Positions 34,744 through 44,448 of a stretch of 64,000 bases of DNA are shown piece by piece; the first letter of the stretch is position 1, and each line of letters starts with the position of its first letter. The notes beneath the pieces were generated by a model. That model saw only the letters and a program-made list of their open reading frames with translations. It did not search any database and was not told the DNA's origin. This stretch comes from Ruegeria sp. YS9. GTDB lineage: Bacteria; Pseudomonadota; Alphaproteobacteria; Rhodobacterales; Rhodobacteraceae. The stretch covers positions 1,335,001 to 1,399,000 of the forward strand of contig NZ_CP102409.1 of assembly GCF_024628725.1 (NCBI RefSeq), read 5' to 3'. Position numbers and translations under genes: made by a program.

Positions 34744-36768
34744 TTACTGCCCCAACAATTCCTTGACTTTGGCAACGGTTGCTTCGGCCGTGATGCCGAA
34801 ATGCTTGTACAGGTCACCGGCAGGGGCCGAGGCGCCAAAGCTGGACATGCCGATGAAGCCTGCCTTGGCTTCGCGGCCACGCTCGCCCAACAGCCAGCGA
34901 TCCCAGCCACAGGCGCGCACGGCGGCCTCGATACCGACGCGAACCGGACCGGCGGGCAGTACGCGCTTGCGATAGGCTTCGTCCTGCTGTGCGAACAGCT
35001 CCATGCAGGGCATGGAGACGACGCGGGTGCCGATGCCTTCGGCCTCGAGCATCGCCTTGGCTACCATTGCCAGCGAAACCTCTGAACCTGTTGCAATCAG
35101 GATCGCCTGACGCTTGCCCTCGGCCTCGGCCAGAACATAGGCGCCTTGTGCGGTCAGGTTCTTGGTCTTGTGATCCTTGCGCACGGTTGGCACGCCCTGG
35201 CGGGTCAGCGACAGCACCGAGGGGCTGTCTTTAAAGGTCAGTGCCAGTTCCCAGGCTTCTGCGGTTTCGATTGTATCGGCGGGGCGGAACACATAGGTGT
35301 TCGGCGTCGCGCGCGAGATGGCTAGGTGTTCCACCGGCTGGTGTGTCGGGCCGTCTTCGCCCAGACCGATCGAATCGTGGGTCATCACGAAAACCGACGG
35401 GATCTTCATAAGAGCCGCAAGACGCATCGATGGGCGGGCATAATCGGTGAAGGCCATGAACGTACCGCCATAGGGGCGGATGCCACCGTGCAGGGCCATA
35501 CCGTTCATCGCTGCGGCCATGCCGTGCTCGCGGATACCGTAGTGAATATAGCGGCCCTTGCGGTTTTCCGGCAGGAAGACACCCATATCAGCCGACTTGG
35601 TGTTGTTCGATCCGGTCAGGTCAGCCGAACCCCCAACGGTTTCGGTCATGATCGGGTTCACGACGTTCAGAACCTTCTCAGAAGAGGCGCGGGTGGCCAG
35701 TTTCGGCTGTTCTTCGGACATCTGCTTTTTGAACGCACGAATGGCACCAGCCAATCGCTTGGGGGCCTCAAACGCATAGGCGCGGTTGAACTCGGCCTGC
35801 TTGCGCTCGGACAATTGTGCGAAACGTTCTTCCCAAGCGGCACGCTCGACTGCGCCACGTGCGCCAATGGCTTCCCAAGCGGTTTTGACGTTGCCAGGAA
35901 CTTCGAAAGCGCCGTGGGGCCAGCCATAGGCCTCTTTCGCGGCTTTCAGCTGATCCTGATCTGTCAGTGCGCCATGACCTTTCGAAGTGTCCTGCGCCGC
36001 ATGACCCAGAGCGATGTGGGTTTCACAGGCGATCATAGTTGGTTTCCTGGACTTTTTCGCCTGAACAATGGCCGCATCGATGGCTTTGGGGTCATGGCCG
36101 TCGATTTCGATCACATGCCAGCCCGAGGCCGCGAAACGGCGGACCTGATCGGTGCGATCCGCAATATCGACAGTGCCATCGATGGTGATGTTGTTGTTGT
36201 CCCAGAAGACGATCAGTTTGCTCAGCTCGTGGCGGCCGGCCAATGTGATCGCTTCCTGACTGACGCCTTCCATCAGACAGCCGTCGCCCGCGATCACGTA
36301 TGTATAGTGATCCACGACTTTCTTGCCGTAATGCGCGCGCTGGATTTCCTCGGCCATGGCAAAGCCCACCGCGTTGGAAATGCCCTGACCAAGAGGCCCG
36401 GTGGTGGTTTCAACACCGTCGATCAGAAAGTTTTCGGGGTGACCCGCGGTCTTTGCGCCCAACTGGCGGAAATTCTTGATCTCGTCCAGCGTCACATCGG
36501 CGTGACCGGTGAGGTAGAGCAGCGAATAGACCAGCATCGAACCATGGCCAGCCGACAGGATGAACCGGTCGCGGTCCGGCCAGTTCGGGGCCGAGGCATC
36601 AAATTTCAGGTGCTTTTCGAACAGAACGGTCGCAACATCGGCCATGCCCATGGGCATTCCGGAATGGCCGGAATTTGCGGCGGCGACGGCGTCAAGGGTC
36701 AGGGTGCGGATTGCCGCAGCTTTGTCCCAGTGTTCGGGGTTGGCTTTGCGCAGCGCAGTCAGGTCCAC
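34744..36768 (-). CDS. tkt: Transketolase
   Basis: A 674-residue thiamine-diphosphate enzyme of the pentose phosphate pathway. It moves two-carbon units between sugar phosphates. The [20 protein letters not shown] stretch near residue 26, the TPP motif [13 protein letters not shown] to DNNNITIDG (about 155-190) and the C-terminal [18 protein letters not shown] are characteristic. I choose a GTG start at 36768, with AAAGGA nine bases upstream; it gives the usual [19 protein letters not shown] opening. Longer frames upstream contain no family sequence. A degenerate dyad (TTGCGC-GCTCAA, 36798-36809) lies about 30 bases upstream. Confidence 0.95.
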   Translation of the reverse strand: MDLTALRKANPEHWDKAAAIRTLTLDAVAAANSGHSGMPMGMADVATVLFEKHLKFDASAPNWPDRDRFILSAGHGSMLVYSLLYLTGHADVTLDEIKNFRQLGAKTAGHPENFLIDGVETTTGPLGQGISNAVGFAMAEEIQRAHYGKKVVDHYTYVIAGDGCLMEGVSQEAITLAGRHELSKLIVFWDNNNITIDGTVDIADRTDQVRRFAASGWHVIEIDGHDPKAIDAAIVQAKKSRKPTMIACETHIALGHAAQDTSKGHGALTDQDQLKAAKEAYGWPHGAFEVPGNVKTAWEAIGARGAVERAAWEERFAQLSERKQAEFNRAYAFEAPKRLAGAIRAFKKQMSEEQPKLATRASSEKVLNVVNPIMTETVGGSADLTGSNNTKSADMGVFLPENRKGRYIHYGIREHGMAAAMNGMALHGGIRPYGGTFMAFTDYARPSMRLAALMKIPSVFVMTHDSIGLGEDGPTHQPVEHLAISRATPNTYVFRPADTIETAEAWELALTFKDSPSVLSLTRQGVPTVRKDHKTKNLTAQGAYVLAEAEGKRQAILIATGSEVSLAMVAKAMLEAEGIGTRVVSMPCMELFAQQDEAYRKRVLPAGPVRVGIEAAVRACGWDRWLLGERGREAKAGFIGMSSFGASAPAGDLYKHFGITAEATVAKVKELLGQ

Positions 36769-37004
36769 GGGCGTTGTTCCTTTGGATAAAAAGCAGATTG
36801 CGCGCTCAATACCATTCAGCACCCAAAGTGCAAGCGGAACTGGGCCTTGATTGCACCGGGCGGGTGAAGAGTGCGGCCCAAGTGGTTGAAACCAAACAGT
36901 GGGTATTTTCTGTCGCATTCCGTTAGACTGTCAGCAGGCGGGATTCGGTTTTGATTCGGATCACTTCGCGACAGAATGAACCTTGATAAAGAGGTGACAG
37001 GGGC

Positions 37005-37859
37005 ATGAGCCAGTTAGAGGAACTACAGCACCGCATTGTTGCGGCGATAGACCGTATCAGTGCGGGCGTCGAGGGGTTGGGCGGTGCGTCCCGGAATGCT
37101 GAGGCAAGTGAGAGGCTTCAAGCCGAACTTGAAGACGAAAGAGTCGCCAATGCGCAGCTTCAGGAACGCCTGAAAACCCTGAAGGAGCAGCACGAACAGC
37201 AAGTGGACGGGCTGCGTGCCGATCTGGAAGAGTTGAGGACAGCCCCAGCCGACTCTGACGAAACAGATGCGTTGCGCGCAGAGTTGGAAGAAGCCAGAGC
37301 AAAAATCACGTCTGTTGAAGCAGCCCGCGCCGAGCTGGCCGAGGCCAAGGCGGCGTTGGACAACAGTGCTGAACTGGAAGCGTTGAAGGCCGAGAACGAA
37401 AGGCTGCGTGCCGAACTTGACGGCATCGAAGATCCTTCGGCGTTGAAGGCCGAGCTTGAGCAAATGCGTGAATTGCTTGCTCAGGCAAAAGAAGTTGAGG
37501 CGGAAAACAGCCGCCTCAAGGCCGAACTTGAAGATACGGAACGGGTCAATGAACTGAGCGCAGAGCTCGAGATGCTGCGGGCCGAGAGGGCTAGCCATGG
37601 CGCTGCGATGTCCCGGCTGGATGACGATCTGCAACGTATGCGCAAGGCGAACGAACAGTTGCGGAATTCGGTCGAAGAATTGCGTTCTGCGGCCGCAGAA
37701 GGGCTGACGGATGCTGAATTGCTGAACCGCGCCACCGTCGCCGAGTTGGAGGCGACACGTGCCGCGCAGGCTTCGGACGCCGCCGAAGCACAGGCCGTGC
37801 TGGCACGGTTGGAACCTCTGTTGTCGCAGGCGAAACTTGTAGAAGGTGAGGTAGAGTAA
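37005..37859 (+). CDS. zauP: Coiled-coil protein upstream of zapA, ZauP candidate
   Basis: A 284-residue, highly charged, Glu/Ala/Leu-rich protein predicted to be one long coiled coil from about residue 28 to 235. It has internal near-repeats such as ALKAENERLRAELD, ALKAELEQMRELLA and ENSRLKAELEDTE. The first 25 residues (MSQLEELQHRIVAAIDRISA) are amphipathic. There is no signal or membrane segment. Its stop overlaps the zapA start (TAATG). Caulobacter ZauP (ZapA upstream protein) is a coiled-coil partner that links ZapA to the Z-ring, in the same operon position. The call rests on synteny and architecture, since coiled coils diverge quickly. Confidence 0.75.
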   Translation: MSQLEELQHRIVAAIDRISAGVEGLGGASRNAEASERLQAELEDERVANAQLQERLKTLKEQHEQQVDGLRADLEELRTAPADSDETDALRAELEEARAKITSVEAARAELAEAKAALDNSAELEALKAENERLRAELDGIEDPSALKAELEQMRELLAQAKEVEAENSRLKAELEDTERVNELSAELEMLRAERASHGAAMSRLDDDLQRMRKANEQLRNSVEELRSAAAEGLTDAELLNRATVAELEATRAAQASDAAEAQAVLARLEPLLSQAKLVEGEVE

Positions 37860-38254
37860 TGCCCGAGGTAACAATTCATATCGGCGGGCGCGGTTTTGAC
37901 GTGTCCTGCCGGGACGGGGAAGAGCCCTTTCTGCACGCGGCTGCCAAAATGCTGGATGACGAAGCGCAGGTACTGTCCGATCAGATCGGGCGGATGCCGG
38001 AAGCGCGCATGTTGCTGATGGCGGGGTTGCTGCTGGCCGACAAAACGGCGGCAACGGAAGATAAGGTCAAGGCGTTAGAGGCCAAGCTGGCCGAGGCCGA
38101 GGCCGAGCTTCAATCGCTGAGAAACGCGCCTGCGCCGGAGCCCGAGCGCATTGAAGTCGCGGTCGTCCCGCCATCCGTCACGGATACGCTGGCAGAACTG
38201 GCGGCACGTGCAGAAGCGCTGGCTTCGGTGGTTGAGGAGAAAACAGCACAATGA
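37859..38254 (+). CDS. zapA: Cell division protein ZapA
   Basis: A 131-residue FtsZ-associated protein. The N-terminal PEVTIHIGGRGFDVSCRDGEEPFLHAAAKMLDD (spread over residues 2-34) and the following RMLLMAGLLLADK match ZapA. A coiled coil (about 65-90) and a Pro-rich linker lead to a short helical tail. ZapA cross-links FtsZ filaments at midcell. It is translationally coupled to the upstream coiled-coil gene and overlaps the next gene (ATGA), so three genes form one unit. Confidence 0.92.
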   Translation: MPEVTIHIGGRGFDVSCRDGEEPFLHAAAKMLDDEAQVLSDQIGRMPEARMLLMAGLLLADKTAATEDKVKALEAKLAEAEAELQSLRNAPAPEPERIEVAVVPPSVTDTLAELAARAEALASVVEEKTAQ

Positions 38255-38598
38255 CGCACCTGCGCAATCTCTTCTGCGGTGCTCTGCTTGTTTTCCCGAC
38301 AACGGCGGCGCTCGCCGAAATCGACATTCTGTCTGTCACCTTTACCTGTGAGAACGGAGTTCCGTTGCCGGTGACCTATTTCAACGCGCCCGACGGTTCA
38401 GGCGCGGCGGCGACGATGGTGGACAACACTCTGGTTGCGATGCGCCAGGTCGAAAGCGGGTCGGGCATCCGCTATGAGTCTCTCGGAGCCGAAGGAACCT
38501 ATATCCTGCGCTCAAAAGGCTGGAACGCATCAATCAGCTATTTGGCGGCAGGCGCCGCCAATGAGCAGGTGATTTATCAGGACTGTTCCAGCCGGTAG
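38251..38598 (+). CDS. MliC-family lysozyme inhibitor-like protein
   Basis: A 115-residue exported protein. The signal peptide spans about 1-22 (ending AALA). The mature part begins with VTFTCENGVPLPVTYFN, and the second half has VESGSGIRYESLGAEG, the loop that plugs the active site of c-type lysozyme in MliC/PliC proteins. Two mature cysteines (TFTCEN and QDCSSR) probably form a disulfide. The signal lacks a lipobox, so the protein is likely periplasmic. Overlap with zapA places a periplasmic wall-protection protein in the division operon. Confidence 0.85.
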   Translation: MTHLRNLFCGALLVFPTTAALAEIDILSVTFTCENGVPLPVTYFNAPDGSGAAATMVDNTLVAMRQVESGSGIRYESLGAEGTYILRSKGWNASISYLAAGAANEQVIYQDCSSR

Positions 38599-38604
38599 GC
38601 CGGA

Positions 38605-38967
38605 TTACGCGTTTGCTTCGCGGATTTTGTCGGCTGCTTCCTTGTTGTAGCCGACACCGTTTTCGTCAAACAACGTGTCCAGTTCACCCGAAAGGGTCAT
38701 TTCGGTGATAATGTCGCAACCGCCTACGAATTCGCCCTTGACATACAGCTGCGGCACGGTCGGCCAGTCGGAATAATCCTTGATGCCCTGACGCACATCT
38801 TCGTCGGCCAGCACGTTCACGTCGGTGTATTCGACGCCCATATAGTTCAGAACACCGGCCACGCGGGACGAGAAGCCACATTGAGGCATTTCCTTGGTGC
38901 CTTTCATGTACAGCACCACGTCATTGGCTTTGACGGTTTCGTCGATCTGGGTTTTTACATCGGTCAT
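38605..38967 (-). CDS. grxD: Monothiol glutaredoxin Grx4
   Basis: A 120-residue CGFS-type glutaredoxin. The active-site CGFS lies near residue 32 ([12 protein letters not shown]), with [17 protein letters not shown] near 73-89, the glutathione-binding parts. The protein binds a glutathione-ligated 2Fe-2S cluster and works with BolA in cluster trafficking. The bolA gene lies two genes upstream, in the same operon. The start overlaps the stop of the intervening 84-residue protein (ATGA). Confidence 0.96.
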   Translation of the reverse strand: MTDVKTQIDETVKANDVVLYMKGTKEMPQCGFSSRVAGVLNYMGVEYTDVNVLADEDVRQGIKDYSDWPTVPQLYVKGEFVGGCDIITEMTLSGELDTLFDENGVGYNKEAADKIREANA

Positions 38968-39218
38968 TTTGCGTTTCCTTTGCTCTTCGGCATCATAGCT
39001 TTGGCGTAGTCTTGAGGGTCTTTGGGGACACGATACTGCGTGGAATGCCCTTCGCCAGACCCGCCTGAATCATAGTTTGCGTGGATTGTGCGATAACCTA
39101 TCCCAGGAAGCGATCCGCGCTTTGGTTGCGGTTCGTTTTTGGATCGGCTCCAAGCCAATAGCGCGACAAGCACGACAAAGACAGTGACCGCAATTGAGAT
39201 TACAATCGCATGTTCCAT
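38964..39218 (-). CDS. 84-residue single-span membrane protein between bolA and grxD
   Basis: One N-terminal membrane helix (about 4-24, [20 protein letters not shown]) is followed by a basic, Gly/Ser-rich cytosolic tail ([20 protein letters not shown]) and a Lys-rich end. It starts one base after the bolA stop and overlaps grxD by four bases, so all three are translated from one message in fixed order. I do not recognise a domain. The context suggests a role at the membrane in Fe-S or redox handling, but this is inference. Confidence 0.8.
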   Translation of the reverse strand: MEHAIVISIAVTVFVVLVALLAWSRSKNEPQPKRGSLPGIGYRTIHANYDSGGSGEGHSTQYRVPKDPQDYAKAMMPKSKGNAK

Positions 39219-39219
39219 T

Positions 39220-39456
39220 TTACTCCGGCACTTTGGTGGTCAGCGCCAGCGCGTGCAACTCACCATCCGGGCCATCCATCTTGCCTTTCAGCGCGGCATA
39301 AACGGCACGCTGCTGTTGTACCCGGTTCTTTCCGCGAAAGCTCTCATCCACCACCATGGCAGACATATGAACACCGTCCTGGCCACCGACCTGAATCTCG
39401 GCATGAGGAAAGGCTTCGCGCAGCAGGTGTTCGATTTCGTGGGCGCTCATCGGCAT
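39220..39456 (-). CDS. bolA: BolA family protein
   Basis: A 78-residue BolA-like protein with the class II KH-type fold. SAHEIEHLLREAFPHAEIQV begins the domain, VVDESFRGKNRVQQQRAVYAALKG is the family core, and the C-terminal GELHALALTTKVPE carries the conserved His that can ligate a shared 2Fe-2S cluster with Grx4. The ATG at 39456 is chosen over one two codons later because GGAG lies eight bases upstream. It is in an operon-like run purL-bolA-membrane protein-grxD, although a hairpin follows purL. Confidence 0.93.
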   Translation of the reverse strand: MPMSAHEIEHLLREAFPHAEIQVGGQDGVHMSAMVVDESFRGKNRVQQQRAVYAALKGKMDGPDGELHALALTTKVPE

Positions 39457-39537
39457 GTAGGTAACTCCAGAAGGTCTTTCCCAAGATGTAGAGCGCATGA
39501 ACCGGGCGTGCAAGGGCACCGGCACATGCAATAACAA

Positions 39538-39570
39538 CGAAACCCGCACCGGTTCACAGCGCGGGTTTCG
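39538..39570 (-). terminator. Hairpin between purL and bolA
   Basis: Perfect 10-base stem CGAAACCCGC / GCGGGTTTCG with a 13-base loop, 22 bases after the purL stop. On the minus strand the next bases are TTGTTATTG. It is a terminator or a partial one. Confidence 0.6.
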
Positions 39571-39591
39571 ATTGGTTTTCGTGTCGCGTTG

Positions 39592-41751
39592 TCAGGCCAC
39601 GGCCTCGGCAAAGCTGTTGCGGTAAATCGCGGCAAGTTCATCAAGCGAGGCTTCCGAGCTGCCGATCCTGACCGTCTCGCCGGTGAAACGACCAACCGCA
39701 TTCAGCGGAACACCGGCTTGACCGGCCGCAATCATCAATGCCTCGGCCTGATCGAAGTTGCAGGCAACAAGATAGCGGGCCTGATCTTCACCGAACAGGA
39801 ATTCAGTCGGGGCGTCGTCCAGACATACGCCAACGCCTGCGGCTTCTGCCAGTTCGAAGGCAGCCAGAGCGATACCACCATCGCTGAGGTCGGTGCAGGC
39901 CTTGATCATCTCGCGGTTGGCGCGGATGAAATCACCGTTGCGCTTTTCGGCATCCAGATCGACATGCGGGGCGTCGCCGTCTTCGCGGTTGAACACCTCG
40001 GCCAACAGGGCGGATTGACCCAGATGACCCTTGGTTTCACCGATCACCAGCGCGACATGACCTTCGCGCACCTCATTGCCGATGACTTCGTCCGAGTGCT
40101 GCAACAGGCCGACTGCACCAATGGTGGGGGTCGGCAGAATGGCCTGTCCGTCGGTCTCATTGTACAGAGAGACGTTGCCCGACACGATCGGCATATCCAA
40201 CGCGCCGACTGCGGCGCCGATGCCCTGAATGGCGCCGACAAACTGGCCCATGATCTCGGGCTTTTCGGGGTTGCCGAAGTTCAGGTTGTCCGTGGTGGCC
40301 AGCGGCTTGGCTCCGACGGCGGTGAGGTTGCGATAGGCCTCGGCCACGGCTTGTTTGCCGCCCTCAAAAGGGTTTGCGCGCACATAGCGCGGGGTCACGT
40401 CGGATGTGAAGGCAAGCACCTTGTCGGTCCCGTGGACGCGGACCATGCCCGCACCCAGACCCGGCGTGCGGACGGTATCCGCCATCACCATGGTGTCGTA
40501 CTGTTCATAGACCCACTGCTTGCCTGCGTAGTTGGGCGAAGCGAGCAGGGCGCGCAGCCCGTCAATCGGGTCGATCTGAGGCACTTCGGCCAGTTCTTCT
40601 GCCTCTGGCGTAGGCTCCCATGGGCGGTCATACTCCGGCGCGGTAGAAGACAATTTGGACAGAACCAGATCGGCTTTGACTTCACCGTTATGCATGATCA
40701 GGAAGCGGTCTTCGGCAATGGTTTCGCCGACGATCGCGAAATCGAGATCCCATTTTTCGAACACGGCGCGGGCCTCGGCCTCAAGCTCGGGCTTGAGGAC
40801 CATCAGCATACGCTCCTGAGATTCGGACAGCATCATTTCATAGGCTGTCATGTTTTCTTCGCGCTGTGGGACGTTTTCCAGATCAAGGCGCACGCCAAGG
40901 CCACCCTTGTCGCCCATTTCAACGGCCGAGCAGGTCAGGCCCGCCGCGCCCATGTCCTGGATCGAGATCACCGCACCGGTCTGCATCAGTTCCAGCGTCG
41001 CCTCCATCAGGCGTTTTTCGGTAAAGGGGTCGCCGACCTGAACGGTGGGACGCTTTTCCTCGATTGTGTCGTCGAATTCGGCAGATGCCATGGTTGCGCC
41101 GCCCACGCCGTCGCGACCGGTTTTTGCACCCAGGTAGACGACGGGCATACCTACGCCCGAGGCTGCCGAGTAGAAGATCTTGTCACTGTCGGCCAGACCG
41201 GCTGCAAATGCATTCACCAGGCAGTTACCGTTGTAGGCAGGGTGGAAGCGGACTTCGCCGCCGACGCAAGGCACGCCGAAGCAGTTGCCATAGCCGCCGA
41301 TACCCTCGACCACGCCGTTGACCAGTTGACGGGTCTTGTGGTGGCCGGGTTCGCCAAAGGACAATGCGTTCATGGACGCGATGGGGCGTGCGCCCATGGT
41401 GAAGACGTCGCGCAGGATGCCCCCCACGCCGGTTGCCGCACCCTGATAGGGTTCGATGTAAGACGGGTGATTGTGGCTTTCCATCTTGAAAACCACAGCC
41501 TGACCGTCGCCAATATCGACCACGCCTGCGTTTTCACCGGGTCCGCAAATCACCTGAGGCCCAGAGGTGGGCAGGGTGCGCAGCCATTTCTTCGAAGATT
41601 TGTAGGAACAGTGCTCGTTCCACATGGCCGAGAAAATGCCAAGCTCGGTGAAAGTAGGTTCACGCCCGATGATCTCGAGGATCATGTCATATTCCTCGGG
41701 CTTTAGCCCATGTGCGGCAATCAGATCGGGTGTGATGGCGGGCTCTTGCAT
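39592..41751 (-). CDS. purL: Phosphoribosylformylglycinamidine synthase subunit PurL
   Basis: A 719-residue PurL of the small type, which works with separate PurS and PurQ; both genes occur at 60-62 kb. It makes FGAM from FGAR with ATP and ammonia. The start [36 protein letters not shown] and the [27 protein letters not shown] stretch near residue 90 are diagnostic; ATP-binding [10 protein letters not shown] lies near the C-terminus. The ATG at 41751 follows AGGA at six bases; an ATG six codons upstream is less likely. Confidence 0.97.
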   Translation of the reverse strand: MQEPAITPDLIAAHGLKPEEYDMILEIIGREPTFTELGIFSAMWNEHCSYKSSKKWLRTLPTSGPQVICGPGENAGVVDIGDGQAVVFKMESHNHPSYIEPYQGAATGVGGILRDVFTMGARPIASMNALSFGEPGHHKTRQLVNGVVEGIGGYGNCFGVPCVGGEVRFHPAYNGNCLVNAFAAGLADSDKIFYSAASGVGMPVVYLGAKTGRDGVGGATMASAEFDDTIEEKRPTVQVGDPFTEKRLMEATLELMQTGAVISIQDMGAAGLTCSAVEMGDKGGLGVRLDLENVPQREENMTAYEMMLSESQERMLMVLKPELEAEARAVFEKWDLDFAIVGETIAEDRFLIMHNGEVKADLVLSKLSSTAPEYDRPWEPTPEAEELAEVPQIDPIDGLRALLASPNYAGKQWVYEQYDTMVMADTVRTPGLGAGMVRVHGTDKVLAFTSDVTPRYVRANPFEGGKQAVAEAYRNLTAVGAKPLATTDNLNFGNPEKPEIMGQFVGAIQGIGAAVGALDMPIVSGNVSLYNETDGQAILPTPTIGAVGLLQHSDEVIGNEVREGHVALVIGETKGHLGQSALLAEVFNREDGDAPHVDLDAEKRNGDFIRANREMIKACTDLSDGGIALAAFELAEAAGVGVCLDDAPTEFLFGEDQARYLVACNFDQAEALMIAAGQAGVPLNAVGRFTGETVRIGSSEASLDELAAIYRNSFAEAVA

Positions 41752-41850
41752 CTTCTGTCCTGTGTCCAAGTGGGCCGAGATTGCGCGCCTTGTAGGGCAA
41801 GCGCGCGCGTGTGGAAAGGGTCAAGACGGCGCAGGTTGCGTCTTTCAAAG

Positions 41851-41881
41851 AAAAACGGAACCGGCATCACTGCCGGTTCCG
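41851..41881 (-). terminator. Terminator after the MscS gene
   Basis: Perfect 11-base stem CGGAACCGGCA / TGCCGGTTCCG with a TCAC loop; five T residues follow on the minus strand. It lies 51 bases beyond the stop. Confidence 0.85.
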
Positions 41882-41932
41882 AAGGAATGCACCACGGTAC
41901 TGGCGCAAAATCCAAGGCGTAAACCGTGACGG

Positions 41933-44179
41933 TTACGCTGACCCCTGGTCTTTGTTGAGTTGAGCTGCGGCTGCGGCGCCTACAGCGGCCTTCTGTTCCG
42001 GGGTAAGGTTTTCGGCCTCTTCCTGCCCCGGTATCGCCACGCGCACCTCTCGGCGGGCAAAGTCGATGCCGTTTTCCTTGAAGGCCGCCTTGACCCGGTT
42101 GAAGATCTCCTTGCGCAGGGTGAACTGCTTGCCGGGTTTGGCCATGAACTTGCCGCGGATGATCATGCCGACATCGTCGAAGTCGAACACGCCCTGCGAT
42201 TTGAACGGTTGCAGGAAGCCATCCTTGTGGGTTTCGTCCTCCATCATTTCGGCACCGATCTTCTTGAAGATCTTCTTGACCTTGTTGGGGTCGGTATCGA
42301 ACGGCACGGTGAATTTCAGCTTCATGATGACCCAGTCGCGGCTGAAGTTTGTCAGCTTCTGAATCTCACCATACGGGATCGTATGCACGGCACCTCGGTG
42401 GTGACGCAGTTGCATCGAGCGAACCGAGATCTTCTCGACCGTTCCCATCGTGCCGCCGACGTCGACATATTCTCCGACGCGGAAGGCATCGTCTATCAGG
42501 AAGAAAACGCCGCCCACGATGTCAGCAACCAGTTTTTGCGCACCAAAACCGATCGCCAGACCCAGAACACCGGCACCGGCCAAAAGCGGTGTGATATTGA
42601 TGCCCAATGCGCCCAGCGCCAACAGGCCAAAAATCACGGCAATCGTGATCTGGGCCGTGATACGCATCAGGGGCAGGACCGTCGCCAGACGAGAACCGCC
42701 GGCGCCGCCGCCTTCACCGCCGGCTTCTTCGTCCAGCGCCTCGGCCGCAGTCTGTTCCCTGGCCAAACGGCGGTTGATCCACAGCGAGACGACCTCGTTC
42801 AGGATATAGCCAACGGCGATGATCAGCAGGAATTCGATCACGGCACCGCCAACTTCGGCACTGACACCGGCCGACGCGACATTGCGCAGGTCAAGGTGCC
42901 ACGCGCGTGCAATCATGAAGACCACGACCAAGCCCGCGATAACGCGACCAATCCGGATATAGCTGCGTTTCGCGGAACGGTAGGCGCGTTCGGCAAGAGG
43001 GCCTTCGCCCGACATGGGCGGTTGCAAATGCCGCACGAGACCACGGATCAGCGTATCCAGCGCAGGGGCAATCAACAACCAGAACATCGTCGTGAAATGC
43101 GCGCCGCCGGTCAGCAATCTCAACGTCGCTGGATCACGCTGTGCGACCAGGAATTCGACCAGAAGCCAGATTGCCACCGAAACGCCGATGGCAAAATAGG
43201 GGTAATAGTGCGCAACTTCTTCATCGAATTTCGTGTGATCCGGGTCCGTCCCCAGCATCATTTGCGACAGACCTTCACGCGCGGTCCAGGCGATTACGGC
43301 GATATAGACGTGAATTGCCGCGTTCAGCCAGAAGCCAATGCGGGTATCGTCACCCGTGATGCCATTGAGCGCGTTGAACCGAACGACGAACAGCGTGAAT
43401 CCGATAAGGATCAACAATCCGATCAGGTTGCGATGCAGGTACTTGGCCCAGTGGTCGTCGATATTGACCAACCGGAATTGCGGCTTCTCCGGCGCCAGAA
43501 CAAACCGTGACGCAGCCGCGCCCAAACGCGGCACCCAGATAAGATAGAATACAAACGGTGCAGCATAGGTGATCTGTTCCGTCGTCAGAAGACCGCGGCC
43601 AACCGCGCGGATCACGACATAGAATACGATCAGACCGGCGATTTCGCGGCAGAACCGGCGAAACAGGTAACTGACGGCGCCCCAAAGGTCGGCCTCGCCC
43701 GCCGCTTCAGTTGCTTCATGCCAGCGACGGGTCAGGAAGATGAACAGCTTTTCCGCTATGAACCCGACGACAAGCACTGAGAGGACAAGCCCAAACAGAG
43801 TAAAGACACCAGTCGTTCCGAACGTATCGCTAAAATTGCTGAACGCGGTTATCTGTGCCGTGATGATGTTGGGAGCGGTGGTCAGAACATGCGTCCAGGA
43901 CGTGACCATGGCTGCCCAGATATCGCTTATCTCAGTCAACGGGTCTTCTACGTTCGCTTTCTCGGCAGCTTGTTTTTCCGCCACGGCATCAAGGCGTTCC
44001 AATAGAATGGCGCGAACCTGGTCATCGGACATGCGCGCGACCAGATCGTCGACCTGTTCGGGTGTCAGGTCTTCCGGAATGGTCACAGTAGAAGTTGAAC
44101 CGGTGTCTTGTGCGTATAGCGGCACCGCCAAGAATATTGCGGAGATGATCGCCAGAACGAGGCGGGGTAGGTGGAACAT
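41933..44179 (-). CDS. Large MscS-family mechanosensitive channel
   Basis: A 748-residue membrane protein with a signal peptide (about 1-21), a short periplasmic region containing LTPEQVDDLVARMSDDQVRA, and about nine to eleven membrane helices. The conserved channel core lies near residue 540-590 (LGLAIGFGAQKLVADIVGG, then FFLIDDAFRVGEYVDVGG) and is followed by the beta domain with MQLRHHRGAVHTIPYGEI and a long cytosolic end. It is longer than E. coli MscS (286) and shorter than MscK. It should open under membrane tension to release solutes. The ATG at 44179 follows GAGGGAAAAT. No operon partners. Confidence 0.9.
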   Translation of the reverse strand: MFHLPRLVLAIISAIFLAVPLYAQDTGSTSTVTIPEDLTPEQVDDLVARMSDDQVRAILLERLDAVAEKQAAEKANVEDPLTEISDIWAAMVTSWTHVLTTAPNIITAQITAFSNFSDTFGTTGVFTLFGLVLSVLVVGFIAEKLFIFLTRRWHEATEAAGEADLWGAVSYLFRRFCREIAGLIVFYVVIRAVGRGLLTTEQITYAAPFVFYLIWVPRLGAAASRFVLAPEKPQFRLVNIDDHWAKYLHRNLIGLLILIGFTLFVVRFNALNGITGDDTRIGFWLNAAIHVYIAVIAWTAREGLSQMMLGTDPDHTKFDEEVAHYYPYFAIGVSVAIWLLVEFLVAQRDPATLRLLTGGAHFTTMFWLLIAPALDTLIRGLVRHLQPPMSGEGPLAERAYRSAKRSYIRIGRVIAGLVVVFMIARAWHLDLRNVASAGVSAEVGGAVIEFLLIIAVGYILNEVVSLWINRRLAREQTAAEALDEEAGGEGGGAGGSRLATVLPLMRITAQITIAVIFGLLALGALGINITPLLAGAGVLGLAIGFGAQKLVADIVGGVFFLIDDAFRVGEYVDVGGTMGTVEKISVRSMQLRHHRGAVHTIPYGEIQKLTNFSRDWVIMKLKFTVPFDTDPNKVKKIFKKIGAEMMEDETHKDGFLQPFKSQGVFDFDDVGMIIRGKFMAKPGKQFTLRKEIFNRVKAAFKENGIDFARREVRVAIPGQEEAENLTPEQKAAVGAAAAAQLNKDQGSA

Positions 44180-44280
44180 GTATTTTCCCTCAAACACGAA
44201 TTTGTATCGTTTTTTGGGGATCATATTCCTATGCGTGTATTTTTCCCAGAGCTTTCGCTGACTTAATGCAGGGTCCGGCC

Positions 44281-44309
44281 AAAAAAAAGGCCGAGCTATA
44301 AGCTCGGCC
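44281..44309 (-). terminator. Strong terminator of a short minus-strand transcript
   Basis: Perfect 9-base stem GGCCGAGCT / AGCTCGGCC with an ATA loop. On the minus strand eight T residues follow (A run at 44281-44288). It is 140 bases past the LysR stop, and no gene lies between. Confidence 0.85.
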
Positions 44310-44364
44310 GTAGTCCAACAGGGAGGTATGAAGATGATGAGCGTTTCAGCATCACCGCCTTCGA
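44281..44364 (-). ncRNA. Putative small RNA with an anti-Shine-Dalgarno motif
   Basis: A predicted transcript of about 84 bases on the minus strand. It would start near 44364, behind an RpoH-like promoter (44371-44399), and end at the strong terminator. It carries ACCTCCC (complement of 44321-44327), complementary to ribosome binding sites, just before the terminator. A weak upstream hairpin (TGATG/CATCA) is possible. It could also encode an 18-residue peptide (MLKRSSSSYLPVG...), but that frame runs into the terminator stem and has no clear ribosome site. Rhodobacter has stress-induced small RNAs with CCUCC-type motifs under RpoH control (CcsR or cuckoo RNAs); whether this is a homologue is unknown. 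Confidence 0.5.
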
Positions 44365-44370
44365 GTGCTC

Positions 44371-44399
44371 ATTTAGGGGTCAGTTTGTTAACGTTCAAG
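44371..44399 (-). promoter_or_regulatory. RpoH-like promoter of the putative small RNA
   Basis: On the minus strand: CTTGAA (complement of 44394-44399), 14 bases, CCCCTAAAT (complement of 44371-44379). This follows the sigma-32 pattern CTTGAA, spacer, CCCCATnT, as does the candidate before lon. Confidence 0.5.
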
Positions 44400-44448
44400 A
44401 CAATTAACCCTGTGATCTATTCATGTCTGATATGCTGTTTGCGCATAG

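Noticed and set aside
35326..36789. 487-residue open frame antisense to tkt
   Set aside because: Antisense shadow of transketolase. No start signal and no recognisable domain.
39589..41706. 705-residue open frame antisense to purL
   Set aside because: Antisense shadow. PurL on the opposite strand is complete with all motifs.
41960..43510. 516-residue open frame antisense to the MscS gene
   Set aside because: Composition and lack of a start site mark it as a shadow of the channel gene.
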